Origin: an uncultured Terriglobus sp.
GTDB lineage: Bacteria > Acidobacteriota > Terriglobia > Terriglobales > Acidobacteriaceae
Length of the DNA stretch: 16,877 bases
Reading direction: 5' to 3'
NCBI GenBank assembly: GCA_937871605.1
Contig: CALMRM010000210.1
Span: 1-16,877 of the forward strand
In this document: positions 1 through 7,560 of the stretch, piece after piece
Layout of the letters: each line of letters opens with the position of its first letter
How positions within the stretch are numbered: the first letter of the stretch is position 1
Translations under genes and position numbers: made by a program
Notes under the pieces: generated by a model
Seen by the model: only the letters and a program-made list of their open reading frames with translations
The model's database searches: none
Told to the model about the DNA's origin: nothing

Positions 1-1224
1 GCGGACGAGCTGCGGCAGCTGCTGGGAGCAGCGGGTGTGTCCACGGCGGGGCTGGTAGCGGCCGCGCCGCCCACCATCACCAAGACGCGTGTCGTAAGCC
101 GGACCCAGCAGCTCATGCGCATCGATGTGGAGGCGCGCGACCCGCACGCCGCGCAGGACACGGCAGCCCTGCTCCATGCTGCCGTGGCGTCCGTTGCAGA
201 CGCTGACGCCGTCATCCTCTCCGATTACGCCAAAGGCGCCTTGACGGCGGACCTTTGCCGCGCAGTCATCGCCGCGGCACGGGCTCGAGGCATACCCGTT
301 CTGGTCGATCCAAAGACGCGTGACTTTTCGAAATACGCCGGTGCCACCACCATCTGCCCAAACCTGCAGGAACTGAGTGCCGCCACGGGTGTGGACGTGC
401 ACGCGACCGAGCCGTTGCTGGAGGCAGGCCGCGGTTTGTTGGCCGGGCTCGGCATCGACTTCTTGACCGTCACTATGAGCGAGAAGGGGATTCGCGTGTT
501 GCGCCCCGGGTCGGCAGAGGAGCACCACTCGCCAGCGCGCGCACGGGAGGTCTTCGACGTTTCCGGCGCGGGTGACACCGTTATTGCAACCCTGGCGGCC
601 AGCCTGGCCGGTGGCCTCCGTGTGGACTCGGCCGTGGAACTCGCCAATGTAGCCGCAGGCATTGTGGTGGCCAAGCTGGGCACCGTGCCTGTGGCCGCGC
701 ATGAAATTGTGTCAGAGCTGACGGTCAGCAGCGGCGTCACCTCTGCGGACAAGGTCCTGGACCAAAGCCGTGCAGCGGAACGTGTGCGTGAATGGCGCGC
801 CTCCGGCGAAACCATCGTGTTTACCAACGGCTGCTTCGACCTCCTGCACATCGGCCACATCACGCTCCTGGAGGATTGCCGCCGCTTTGGCTCCAAGCTG
901 GTCGTCGCCATGAACACCGATCGCTCAGTGAGTGAGCTCAAGGGACCGACGCGCCCCATCGTGGGCGAAAACGAGCGCACGCGCGTCATGGCAGCGCTGG
1001 GCGCCGTGGACCTGGTGGTGCTCTTCGACACGGAGACCCCACTGGAACTGATTCGCGCACTGCGGCCAGACGTGCTGGTGAAGGGAGGCGACTACACCGT
1101 CGACACGGTAGTGGGGCACGAAGTCGTACTCGCGGCGGGCGGTAGCGTGGAGATCGTTCCCACGGTGCCTGGCTTCTCCACCAGCAACATCGTCAAAAAG
1201 ATGGTGGCGGGTGCCGCTGGCTGA
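1..1224 (+). CDS. hldE: Bifunctional heptose-7-phosphate kinase / heptose-1-phosphate adenylyltransferase (5' end missing)
   Basis: HldE (RfaE) makes the ADP-heptose precursor of the LPS inner core in the cytoplasm. Its kinase half phosphorylates D-glycero-beta-D-manno-heptose 7-phosphate at C1, and its second half adenylylates the product. The reading frame is open from base 1 and the first codons already fit the kinase fold, so the true start lies upstream; the GTG at 37 is internal. 407 residues are visible, against about 475-485 for the family, so roughly 70-80 are missing. The PfkB-type kinase half shows the GAGD motif, with the catalytic Asp at visible residue 192. A linker leads to the cytidylyltransferase-like half, with FTNGCFDLLHIGH (HIGH at 283-286) and later KGGDYTVD and PGFSTSNIV near the C-terminus. 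Stop TGA is at 1222. No terminator is visible before the oppositely oriented tRNA. Identification is firm. Confidence 0.95.
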   Translation, partial: ADELRQLLGAAGVSTAGLVAAAPPTITKTRVVSRTQQLMRIDVEARDPHAAQDTAALLHAAVASVADADAVILSDYAKGALTADLCRAVIAAARARGIPVLVDPKTRDFSKYAGATTICPNLQELSAATGVDVHATEPLLEAGRGLLAGLGIDFLTVTMSEKGIRVLRPGSAEEHHSPARAREVFDVSGAGDTVIATLAASLAGGLRVDSAVELANVAAGIVVAKLGTVPVAAHEIVSELTVSSGVTSADKVLDQSRAAERVREWRASGETIVFTNGCFDLLHIGHITLLEDCRRFGSKLVVAMNTDRSVSELKGPTRPIVGENERTRVMAALGAVDLVVLFDTETPLELIRALRPDVLVKGGDYTVDTVVGHEVVLAAGGSVEIVPTVPGFSTSNIVKKMVAGAAG

Positions 1225-1233
1225 ATGGGGAAG

Positions 1234-1309
1234 TGGTGAGAGCGCTGGGGCTCGAACCCAGGACCAGCGCCTTAAAAGGGCGATGCTCTACCAACTGAGC
1301 TACGCTCTC
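1234..1309 (-). tRNA. tRNA-Lys (anticodon TTT)
   Basis: Read on the minus strand, the sequence folds as a cloverleaf. The acceptor arms are GAGAGCG and CGCTCTC, the D arm is GCTC/GAGC, the anticodon loop is CTTTTAA with anticodon TTT (plus-strand bases 1274-1276), and the T arm is CTGGG-TTCGAGC-CCCAG. The discriminator base is A. The 3' CCA is encoded (plus-strand TGG at 1234-1236). The outermost anticodon-stem pair (27-43) appears mismatched. The gene converges on hldE, with only 9 nt between the hldE stop and the tRNA 3' end. Confidence 0.95.
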
Positions 1310-1357
1310 AACCCGTACAGGATACCTGATGTGACGCGTTGGGCGTGAATGGGAGCA

Positions 1358-1447
1358 GTGGGTGCCCCACGTCTCGCTTCTGAGACGTGGGCTTCGCGCT
1401 CCATCGAACTTCCGATCCCACGTCTCTGTGAGACATGGTGCACCCAT
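1358..1447. repeat. Nested palindromic extragenic element
   Basis: The element has two levels of symmetry. The inner hairpins are CCCACGTCTC (1366-1375) with GAGACGTGGG (1382-1391), a perfect 10-bp stem, and CCCACGTCTC (1417-1426) with GAGACATGG (1430-1438). The outer arms at 1358-1375 and 1430-1447 also pair, with GGGTGC near one edge and GCACCC near the other and about two mismatches overall. No reading frame here looks like a protein. The form is that of a REP/BIME-like chromosomal repeat. I believe similar sequences recur in Acidobacteriaceae genomes, but this window has only one copy of this family. Confidence 0.75.
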
Positions 1448-1483
1448 CCCTTCTTCGTCACTCGGTCGGTTAGACACTTACGA

Positions 1484-1577
1484 TTTGTCATCCCGACCGG
1501 AGCGAAGCGGAGTGGAGGGACCTGCTGTTCAGCGGGCGCCACAGAGAAAGCAGGTTCTCCACTCCGCAGGACGATGG
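1484..1577. repeat. Hairpin-forming extragenic repeat (TTTGTCATCCCG family)
   Basis: The element starts with TTTGTCATCCCG, followed by AGCGAAGCGGAG and GGACCTGC. The same core, in shortened form, occurs twice at 9290-9475. Here its right part (1507-1526) can pair with 1549-1567, giving a stem of about 17 pairs with one bulge and a loop of about 22 nt. It lies between the tRNA-Lys gene and the 3' end of the TonB receptor gene. It could stop or stabilise the receptor transcript, but no T-tract supports a classical terminator. Confidence 0.7.
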
Positions 1578-1628
1578 AACTGTCCTGCTCCGGTCGAAAT
1601 GGCAGATCTAAGGGTCACAAACTAATGG

Positions 1629-4343
1629 TTAGAAGTGGAAAGAGACCTCGCCGGTGATGGCGCGCGGCGAAACGTAGTGCGTGCCGGAGAAGGTGGACAG
1701 GAAATTGTACAGGGCGTACTTGTTCAAGACGTTGATGGCCGTAACGCGTGCGCCCAGGCTGTAGCGTTCGTCGCGGCTGTGAAGGATGCGGTCGTCGCCC
1801 ATGGCCATGTCGAACAGGTTGCGCGAAGCAATGCGCTGCGGGTTGTGATCGTCATCCTCCAGGTTGGCACCGGGAATCTTGACGAGCTTCGAGGTGAGGC
1901 CTGCCGCATCGCAGTTGGTGAAGCCCTGCGTCTGCGTGGCACGCACGCCGTCGCAGGTCAGCCCCGCCTGAAACTGCTCGTCCGCGGTCAAGCTGCTCAG
2001 GTCGATGAGCGGCTTGCCGCCCGCCGTGGTGAGCGGATTGCCATTCGCGTCAAAGGAGAAGCCGCCGCAGGCGCTGTTCGGGTCGGTCACGTTGTAGCAC
2101 GGCGTTGAGCCTGCCACCAGGCCGCTGTCCAGCTTCCAGTTGAAGGCGTAGTACAGGCTCTTGCGGAAGGGCATTTTGTACTCAAGATGCGTGGTTTGGT
2201 TGAAGCGCTCGTCGTGGTCGATGCGGAAGGGGTAGCCTGCGGGCGCACCCACCGTGGCACCCACGCCGCCAATCTGCGGGTTAAAGAAGCGCGCCGCCAC
2301 CGACGACATGGTCACGCGGCCGGAGAGGCCCTTGACCTCCGTCAGCGTGCCGCTCAGCGTAAAGCCCGGAATCTTTGAGTTCTTCCACTCGATTGGAAAG
2401 GTGATCGGTGTGGCACCCAGCACGCTGAAGTCGTACCCGTTGTGCGTCCACTTGCTGATGTAGTCGCCGCTCAGCACAAAGTGCCTGCCGACGCTCTGCG
2501 ACAGGCCCGCGTGAATCTCATTGCGGAACCCTGGGCGGAAGGGCGCTGGCGTGCAGTTGCCCAGCGTCAGGAAGATGGCCTGGATGACAGGGTCCGTGCA
2601 GCCCTGACTTGAGAGCACCAGGTTCTCGTTGAAGGGTGTCTCCTGCGTCCGGGCGTACGAGGCGCGCAGCACGGTACCCGTCGCCTTGATGCGGTAGGAA
2701 ACACCCGCACGAGGCTCCGGCTGGCGGTCGGTGGACAGACCGTTGTAGAAGTCGCCACGCATGCCCAGGTTCAACTGCAGGTTGCCGGCGGTGTAGGTGT
2801 CCTGCGCGTACAGCGCCAGTTGCTTCACGTCGGTCTGGCCGTGGTACCGGTACAGTGTGCCGCCGGCGGTCAGGTCGTACGGTGCAAGCAGTGGATTGAA
2901 GTTTGCGTTCGCGGTGGAGGACGCATTGCCACAGGTCGTCGTGTTGCCGGATGGATTGCCGTTCAGGTCGAAGCAAGTGGGATTCAGCGTGGGATCGACG
3001 ATGCCGATCTGGTTGTTCTCGCGCAGAAACGTCTGCTGGTACATGCCGCCAAACTTAAAGTTGTTTCGGCCCGTGTTGTACGTTACGTCCGCGTGGACAC
3101 CCGCGTTGGTCAACGAACGCTGCTGCGCAACCGTCTCCTGCTGGATGGGACCCAGGTCGGCCAGCGGGTTGTTGCTGGGGTAGTAGTTGTAGCTATCGCG
3201 GCGGATGTAGGGTGCAAAGTTCAGCACACCATTGCTGCCCAGGGTGCGGGTGTAGGTGGGCGAAATGTTGAAGGTTTCGATCTTTGATTTTTGATCGGTG
3301 AGGCCCGGTGTTTGGCCATTCTGCACAAAGCCGTACTGCGTGTCGTAGCTGTTTGGCGTTTGGAACCACGAGCGCGTGTACTGCAGGTTCAGGTGCATGG
3401 ACGATACGTCGCTGAACTGCTGGTCGATGCGGTCAAACAGGTTTTCTTCGTTGCCTTTGTCGTGGTACACCGAGAACTCCGGCGCATCCAGAAAGCGGCC
3501 TGACTGCAGGATGTTGCCGGCGAAGAAGTTGCCGAAACGCTCCGTACCCGTGGCCAGGTCGACGCCCACGAAGGTGCTGCCGAAGCTGCCGTAGCTCGCC
3601 GTGATGTCGCCGGTGGGGTGGACAACGCCCTGTCCGGAGCGTGTGGTGGCAACGATCACAAGGCTGGTCTTGTCGCCGTACTCTGCCGGTGGCGCGCCTT
3701 CGATCACCTCCAGTGACTGGATCGCGCTGGCGGGCACCTGGTTTGAGAACACCTTGTTCTGCTGGTCTGTGACGGGCTGTCCATCGACGGAGAAGGACAC
3801 CTCGTTGTGGTCGCCAAGGCCGTGCAACAGGCCATTGGAATCTGCCGCAACGCCGGGGGAAAGCTCCGTCACAATGGAACTCAGAGCGGACGAGGGGGAT
3901 TCAAGGGGCAGCCGGTCGATGGTGGACCGGTCGATGTCCGTGTGGAAGTGCGGGTCATTCTCATTCAGGTCCAGCGGAGCCTCCACATCGACCGTAGTCG
4001 ACGAACCCTGCAAGGCCAGCGTGAGCGGCAAGACGATGGGCAGAGATGACGAGACATCCAGGTCACGCGCAGCCGTCTGGAAGCCCGCCTGCTGAATCGT
4101 GAGGCGGTACGGATTGAAGGGGACGTTGAAGAAGCGGAACTGACCACCTGCATCAGCGGTCACGGTACGGCTGTAGCCGCTGACCGAGTACGCCAGTGTC
4201 ACGGTTGCACCCTCGACAGCCGCGCCGGATGCATCCTTAACCGTACCGGTGACCACACCGGAATTGCTTTGCGCGCCCGCCAGGAGGACGGCCTGTGCGC
4301 CAAGGCCCAGCAGTGCCGCGGCGAGAACTTTGGATCGTTGCAT
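1629..4343 (-). CDS. TonB-dependent outer-membrane receptor with N-terminal carboxypeptidase-regulatory domain (Oar-like)
   Basis: Predicted 904-residue outer-membrane beta-barrel for energised uptake of an unknown substrate. Residues 1-24 form a signal peptide (MQRSKVLAAALLG..., cleavage near AGA-QS). Residues about 28-110 form a carboxypeptidase-regulatory-like beta-sandwich (GVVTGTVKDASGAAVEGATV). The plug follows at about 135-240 (VSFSVDGQPVTD, IQSLEVIEGAPPAEYGDKTS). The rest is aromatic-rich barrel strands, and the chain ends in GEVSFHF, with the terminal Phe typical of outer-membrane barrels. No clear TonB box was recognised. The ATG at 4343 is chosen because the signal peptide starts there and GGAG lies 7 nt upstream; the frame stays open to 4634, but that extension is Cys-rich, has no export signal and overlaps the next gene. 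It lies 137 nt downstream of the small CxxC protein gene, probably in one operon. The substrate cannot be read from sequence; the neighbour hints at a metal. Confidence 0.9.
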   Translation of the reverse strand: MQRSKVLAAALLGLGAQAVLLAGAQSNSGVVTGTVKDASGAAVEGATVTLAYSVSGYSRTVTADAGGQFRFFNVPFNPYRLTIQQAGFQTAARDLDVSSSLPIVLPLTLALQGSSTTVDVEAPLDLNENDPHFHTDIDRSTIDRLPLESPSSALSSIVTELSPGVAADSNGLLHGLGDHNEVSFSVDGQPVTDQQNKVFSNQVPASAIQSLEVIEGAPPAEYGDKTSLVIVATTRSGQGVVHPTGDITASYGSFGSTFVGVDLATGTERFGNFFAGNILQSGRFLDAPEFSVYHDKGNEENLFDRIDQQFSDVSSMHLNLQYTRSWFQTPNSYDTQYGFVQNGQTPGLTDQKSKIETFNISPTYTRTLGSNGVLNFAPYIRRDSYNYYPSNNPLADLGPIQQETVAQQRSLTNAGVHADVTYNTGRNNFKFGGMYQQTFLRENNQIGIVDPTLNPTCFDLNGNPSGNTTTCGNASSTANANFNPLLAPYDLTAGGTLYRYHGQTDVKQLALYAQDTYTAGNLQLNLGMRGDFYNGLSTDRQPEPRAGVSYRIKATGTVLRASYARTQETPFNENLVLSSQGCTDPVIQAIFLTLGNCTPAPFRPGFRNEIHAGLSQSVGRHFVLSGDYISKWTHNGYDFSVLGATPITFPIEWKNSKIPGFTLSGTLTEVKGLSGRVTMSSVAARFFNPQIGGVGATVGAPAGYPFRIDHDERFNQTTHLEYKMPFRKSLYYAFNWKLDSGLVAGSTPCYNVTDPNSACGGFSFDANGNPLTTAGGKPLIDLSSLTADEQFQAGLTCDGVRATQTQGFTNCDAAGLTSKLVKIPGANLEDDDHNPQRIASRNLFDMAMGDDRILHSRDERYSLGARVTAINVLNKYALYNFLSTFSGTHYVSPRAITGEVSFHF

Positions 4344-4373
4344 GTATAAACTCCAGTGCCTGGGAAAACCCAT

Positions 4374-4404
4374 GCAGCAGGCCGGCCCAACGGGCCAGTG
4401 CTGC
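4374..4404. promoter_or_regulatory. Hairpin in the leader of the TonB receptor gene
   Basis: GCAGCA (4374-4379) pairs with TGCTGC (4399-4404), and GGCCC with GGGCC around an AAC loop at 4384-4396, interrupted by unpaired bases. It lies about 30 nt upstream of the receptor start. On the transcribed (minus) strand the run of Ts comes before the stem rather than after it, so this is not a classical terminator. It may affect translation or RNA stability between the two genes. The role is a guess. Confidence 0.35.
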
Positions 4405-4480
4405 AAAAAACCTTTGACTTGAACAAGCGCCATGCAGAAGCTGCACAGGTGTGCATCTGGCGCGGTGACGAGCGCAGGAA

Positions 4481-4843
4481 TCAGGCAGCTGGCGGGGGCC
4501 TGTTGCTGAGTGCAAACGGTACAGACAGTGGCACACTGCGGCTGCTGTACGTCCGCAGCACAGCATGAGCTAGGTACAACACGGGTACACTGCCCGACGC
4601 GTGCACGGGCACAGCAGAACCATCCAGCAAGCACAGGAGGCAGTTGGCACCGCTGTCACCATCCGCCGCGGCTGCCATGGCCGCGTGCCCGGCTATTGCG
4701 CCCGGCCGGATGGTGAGGCGGTGCAGGTGACCGGCCTCCGCGACGGACCCGCACAGCAGCACGATTAGCGCAAACCATGCCGCCACCCTGGTCCAAAGGG
4801 CGGGCAGTGGCCGGTCAGCGGGTTGTGCCATGTACAGGATCAT
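4481..4843 (-). CDS. Small exported Cys/His protein, DUF2946-like
   Basis: A 120-residue protein with one hydrophobic segment (residues about 17-37) that could be a signal peptide or membrane anchor. After it come HLH (39-41), CLLC (Cys68 and Cys71), His81 and His93, and a C-terminus ending in SNRPPPAA. Size, single hydrophobic segment, CxxC and proline-rich tail recall DUF2946-type proteins, which often lie beside TonB-dependent receptors and are suspected of metal (copper) handling; this assignment rests on pattern, not a family search. An ATG at 4831 (MAQPAD) is an alternative start, and neither start has a clear Shine-Dalgarno. It reads in the same direction as the receptor, 137 nt away. 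An overlapping same-strand frame (the upstream extension of the receptor frame) looks non-coding. Confidence 0.6.
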   Translation of the reverse strand: MILYMAQPADRPLPALWTRVAAWFALIVLLCGSVAEAGHLHRLTIRPGAIAGHAAMAAAADGDSGANCLLCLLDGSAVPVHASGSVPVLYLAHAVLRTYSSRSVPLSVPFALSNRPPPAA

Positions 4844-4952
4844 AGGAACGCAGCAGTGCTCATGGGCCGAAACGGACTGGCGTTATCGGGGGAGTAACGC
4901 AAGTCTAACATTGCGAATGTAGACGCATTAAACGTGTAAAAGACGCCTCTGG

Positions 4953-5816
4953 CTACAGCTCGGCAAAACTAATCAATTCGATGGCATCGCTGCGCACCGC
5001 GTCGGGCAGCAGCGCTGCCAGTGCGAGCCGTTCCACATCGCGGGTGGCCCGCAGCCGCGTGGTCACCGCGTCCAGCGCGGCATCGTGGTAGCCGGGGTGG
5101 CACACCAGTTCCCAGGTGCCGGGTTCGGCGTGCTGCAGCAGGCGCCGCAGCGTCGCTTCGTCGAGCGAACCCGTGGCAGAGACGCCGATGGACCCATCCG
5201 CGCTGCGCAGACCGGAGGCACGCAGAAGGCTGTGGAAGCGCTTCTGAAAGCTTCGCAGGGTACGCACCTCCAGCTTGCGCAGGAGCGCGCCGCGCGTGAG
5301 GCGTGCCGACCACTCCTGCTCGAACGGATTGCGGATTGCGCCGACGCCGCAGGCCATGGCAGCCCGCAGCAGTGGACGCGCCACGCGCGGGAACAGGTGG
5401 GTGTGTTTGTGAGTATCGATGTGGCTGACGGTGAGCCCGGCCGCCTGTAGCCGCTGGATCTGTGCGATGGCCTCGATCTCGATCTCCCGCTCGGCAATCT
5501 TCCCCGACTGCAGGTGGAGGAGGAAGCGTGGCAGGGAGTCGCGCAACCGCCCCGTCCCATCGGCCAGGGTGGGCACCTGCTCGGCGGGCGCGCAGCTGGT
5601 GCCATCCACCAGGACAATGTGGCAGCCAACACGCAGCCCCGGCACCGAGCGGGCCTGCTCGACGGCGTCGTGGAAGGCGCTGCCACCCGCCATCAGCGTG
5701 GCCGATCGGAGCGCGCCCGCCCGCGCCAGCTCCGCGACAGCGCGGTTCACGCCGGGCGTCAGGCCGAAGTCGTCTGCATTGACGATGAGCCGGACGGGCT
5801 TGCCGGAGAGAGACAT
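4953..5816 (-). CDS. ChbG/HpnK (YdjC)-family carbohydrate deacetylase
   Basis: A 287-residue metal-dependent deacetylase of the YdjC fold. The N-terminal RLIVNADDFGL (Asp15-Asp16) holds the catalytic and metal Asp pair. Other expected residues are His66 in GCHIVLVDG, the SHIDTHKHTHLFP cluster (His132, His136, His138, His140) and CHPGYHD from His240. The H(I/L)VLV(D/E)G stretch is closer to HpnK, the hopanoid-associated branch, than to E. coli ChbG, which deacetylates chitooligosaccharides. No hopanoid genes are in the window, so the substrate is open. The ATG at 5816 is chosen because homologues begin just before the ADDFG motif. An ATG at 5855 or TTG at 5861 would add 13-15 basic residues. 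It is divergent from the sugar phosphotransferase gene and 109 nt upstream of the small CxxC protein gene. Confidence 0.85.
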   Translation of the reverse strand: MSLSGKPVRLIVNADDFGLTPGVNRAVAELARAGALRSATLMAGGSAFHDAVEQARSVPGLRVGCHIVLVDGTSCAPAEQVPTLADGTGRLRDSLPRFLLHLQSGKIAEREIEIEAIAQIQRLQAAGLTVSHIDTHKHTHLFPRVARPLLRAAMACGVGAIRNPFEQEWSARLTRGALLRKLEVRTLRSFQKRFHSLLRASGLRSADGSIGVSATGSLDEATLRRLLQHAEPGTWELVCHPGYHDAALDAVTTRLRATRDVERLALAALLPDAVRSDAIELISFAEL

Positions 5817-6003
5817 CCTCGCAGAATACCGCGTCAGCGGGTGCGCTCTGCGCATTCCCAAGGAGGCACAAAAGGCACCTCACCACGGGGTGTGCACGCG
5901 GAACGTTTGCGTCGGTGCCGGGTTATCATAGATGCACGCTGTCTTTGTGGAACGACTCAGGTGAGGCGCACGCCAAAATCTGCCGTTCGGCTGGCCGGGC
6001 ACG

Positions 6004-7539
6004 GTGTACAGGCAGCGTATGCAAGGTAGAGGGTACACGCGACAGGTGGCGGGCACTTCGGCACAAGTGAGTTCACGCGCGTCCCGCGGGCGAGTGACTG
6101 CGAACGGCCCCGGCAGCGTCTTGGAGCGCACCAACGTGGTGGGTGCCACCTGGGTCCTGTTCGACGTGCTCACCGTGCTGGTTGCGGTTGCCATCGCGCT
6201 GCGCTCCCGCCTGGATGTGTTTGCCGCCACGGGTACCCTGCAGGAGTCGCAGGTCCTGCAGATCCTGTTCAGTCCGTTCGGCATATACATGGTGTGGTTC
6301 GCGCTGTGCCTCACGTTTTTCACCAAGTCTTATGGGCTCTACGGCGCCATCCAGGCGCGCAGCGGGCTGAACGAACAGCGCATGACGCTGCAGGCCACCC
6401 TGGTCGCGGGCCTCATCCTGTGCGGAACCCTGTACCTGACCCGTGCGGGAGATGTGTCGCGCGTGGCCGTGGTGCTGGCCGTGCTCTTGACCGGCGCCAT
6501 GCTGTGTGCGCGCCGCGCCCTGTGGCGCAGCCTGGTGTACAACCGCTACCGTGAGGGCCTGGACACGCGCAACGTGCTCATTGTCGGCTCTGGCCGGGTG
6601 GGACACGCGCTGCGCAACCACCTGGAGTCGCTGGGGCACCTGGGCTACCGCTTTCGCGGGTTCATCGCACTGAGCGATGGCGATCCCGACACCGACGATG
6701 CGGACACCATCGGCAACGTGGGCAACTGCCTGGCCCTGGCGCGCGCCCTGTTTATCGATGAAATCTTCTTCTCGGTACCGGCAGAGCAGGAGGTCGTCAT
6801 CGACCTGGTGCAGCGTGCCCGCACCATGGGCGTCGACGTGCGCGTCGTGCCCGACCTTTACGACGGCCTCGCCTGGAACGCACCGGTGGAGTATGTGGGC
6901 CAATTTCCTACCATTCCGCTGCACCAGCGCAAGTTCCCGGCGGGTGCCTTCATGATCAAGCGCATCCTTGACATCGTGCTCTCCGCTATCGCCCTGCTGC
7001 TGCTGTCCCCCATCCTCGTCGCCATCGCCATTGCTGTGCGGCTCGATTCACCCGGCCCCATCATCTACAAGGCGCGGCGCGTGGGCCGCAAGGGGCGTAC
7101 CTTCCACTGCATGAAGTTCCGCACCATGGTGGTCAACGCGGACGCACTGAAAGCCTCGCTGCAGAGCCAAAATGAGCGGGACGGCATCCTGTTCAAGATG
7201 ACCAACGACCCGCGCATTACACGCGTCGGCCGCTTCCTGCGCAAGTATTCGCTGGACGAGCTACCGCAGTTCCTGAACGTGCTTTTGGGTGAGATGAGCT
7301 TGGTCGGCCCGCGCCCACCCATCGCCTCTGAGGTGGAGCGCTACGACCTGCAGCACCTGCGCCGCCTGGACGTGCTGCCCGGCGTCACCGGCCTGTGGCA
7401 GGTCGAGGCACGGCACGATCCCTCGTTCGACAGCTACATCTCGCTCGACACCGCCTACGTGGAGAACTGGACGGTGTGGCTCGACATCAAGATCCTGCTG
7501 CGTACTGTCAGTGTGGTTGTGGGCGGTACCGGCTCCTAA
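6004..7539 (+). CDS. Polyprenyl-phosphate sugar phosphotransferase (WbaP/WcaJ type) starting exopolysaccharide synthesis
   Basis: This enzyme transfers a sugar 1-phosphate from a nucleotide sugar to undecaprenyl phosphate on the inner membrane, the first step in building an exopolysaccharide or O-antigen repeat unit. Hydrophobic segments fill the N-terminal third, starting at about residue 46. A Rossmann-like middle domain follows (VLIVGSGRVGHALRNHL). The C-terminal transferase domain has a membrane segment (FMIKRILDIVLSAIALLLL), KFRTM (Lys371), the catalytic DELPQ pair Asp418-Glu419, LVGPRPP near 434 and PGVTGLWQ. At 511 residues it is longer than the usual 460-480. The GTG at 6004 has no good ribosome site, and ATG 6019, GTG 6067 or GTG 6094 are possible starts. 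The sugar specificity cannot be read. nadE follows 21 nt later. Confidence 0.92.
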   Translation: MYRQRMQGRGYTRQVAGTSAQVSSRASRGRVTANGPGSVLERTNVVGATWVLFDVLTVLVAVAIALRSRLDVFAATGTLQESQVLQILFSPFGIYMVWFALCLTFFTKSYGLYGAIQARSGLNEQRMTLQATLVAGLILCGTLYLTRAGDVSRVAVVLAVLLTGAMLCARRALWRSLVYNRYREGLDTRNVLIVGSGRVGHALRNHLESLGHLGYRFRGFIALSDGDPDTDDADTIGNVGNCLALARALFIDEIFFSVPAEQEVVIDLVQRARTMGVDVRVVPDLYDGLAWNAPVEYVGQFPTIPLHQRKFPAGAFMIKRILDIVLSAIALLLLSPILVAIAIAVRLDSPGPIIYKARRVGRKGRTFHCMKFRTMVVNADALKASLQSQNERDGILFKMTNDPRITRVGRFLRKYSLDELPQFLNVLLGEMSLVGPRPPIASEVERYDLQHLRRLDVLPGVTGLWQVEARHDPSFDSYISLDTAYVENWTVWLDIKILLRTVSVVVGGTGS

Positions 7540-7560
7540 CTCAGCGGCCACGCCGGTAAA

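Noticed and set aside
225..1031. 268-codon minus-strand open frame inside hldE
   Set aside because: It is antisense to a well-recognised gene, with low-complexity Ser/Arg/Ala composition and no family features. Long antisense frames are expected at this GC content.
1358..1577. CRISPR-like repeats
   Set aside because: The repeats are palindromes without regular spacers, and there are no cas genes.
1349..1657. Overlapping open frames of about 90-100 codons on the plus strand
   Set aside because: They read through two palindromic repeats, and the peptides reflect the repeats rather than a conserved protein.
4969..5886. 305-codon minus-strand frame parallel to the deacetylase
   Set aside because: It is an Arg/Pro/Ala-rich out-of-frame reading; the deacetylase frame carries all the motifs.
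5932..5964. Ten-codon reading frame before the sugar phosphotransferase, possible leader peptide
   Set aside because: No ribosome site, no runs of regulatory codons and no attenuator hairpin nearby.
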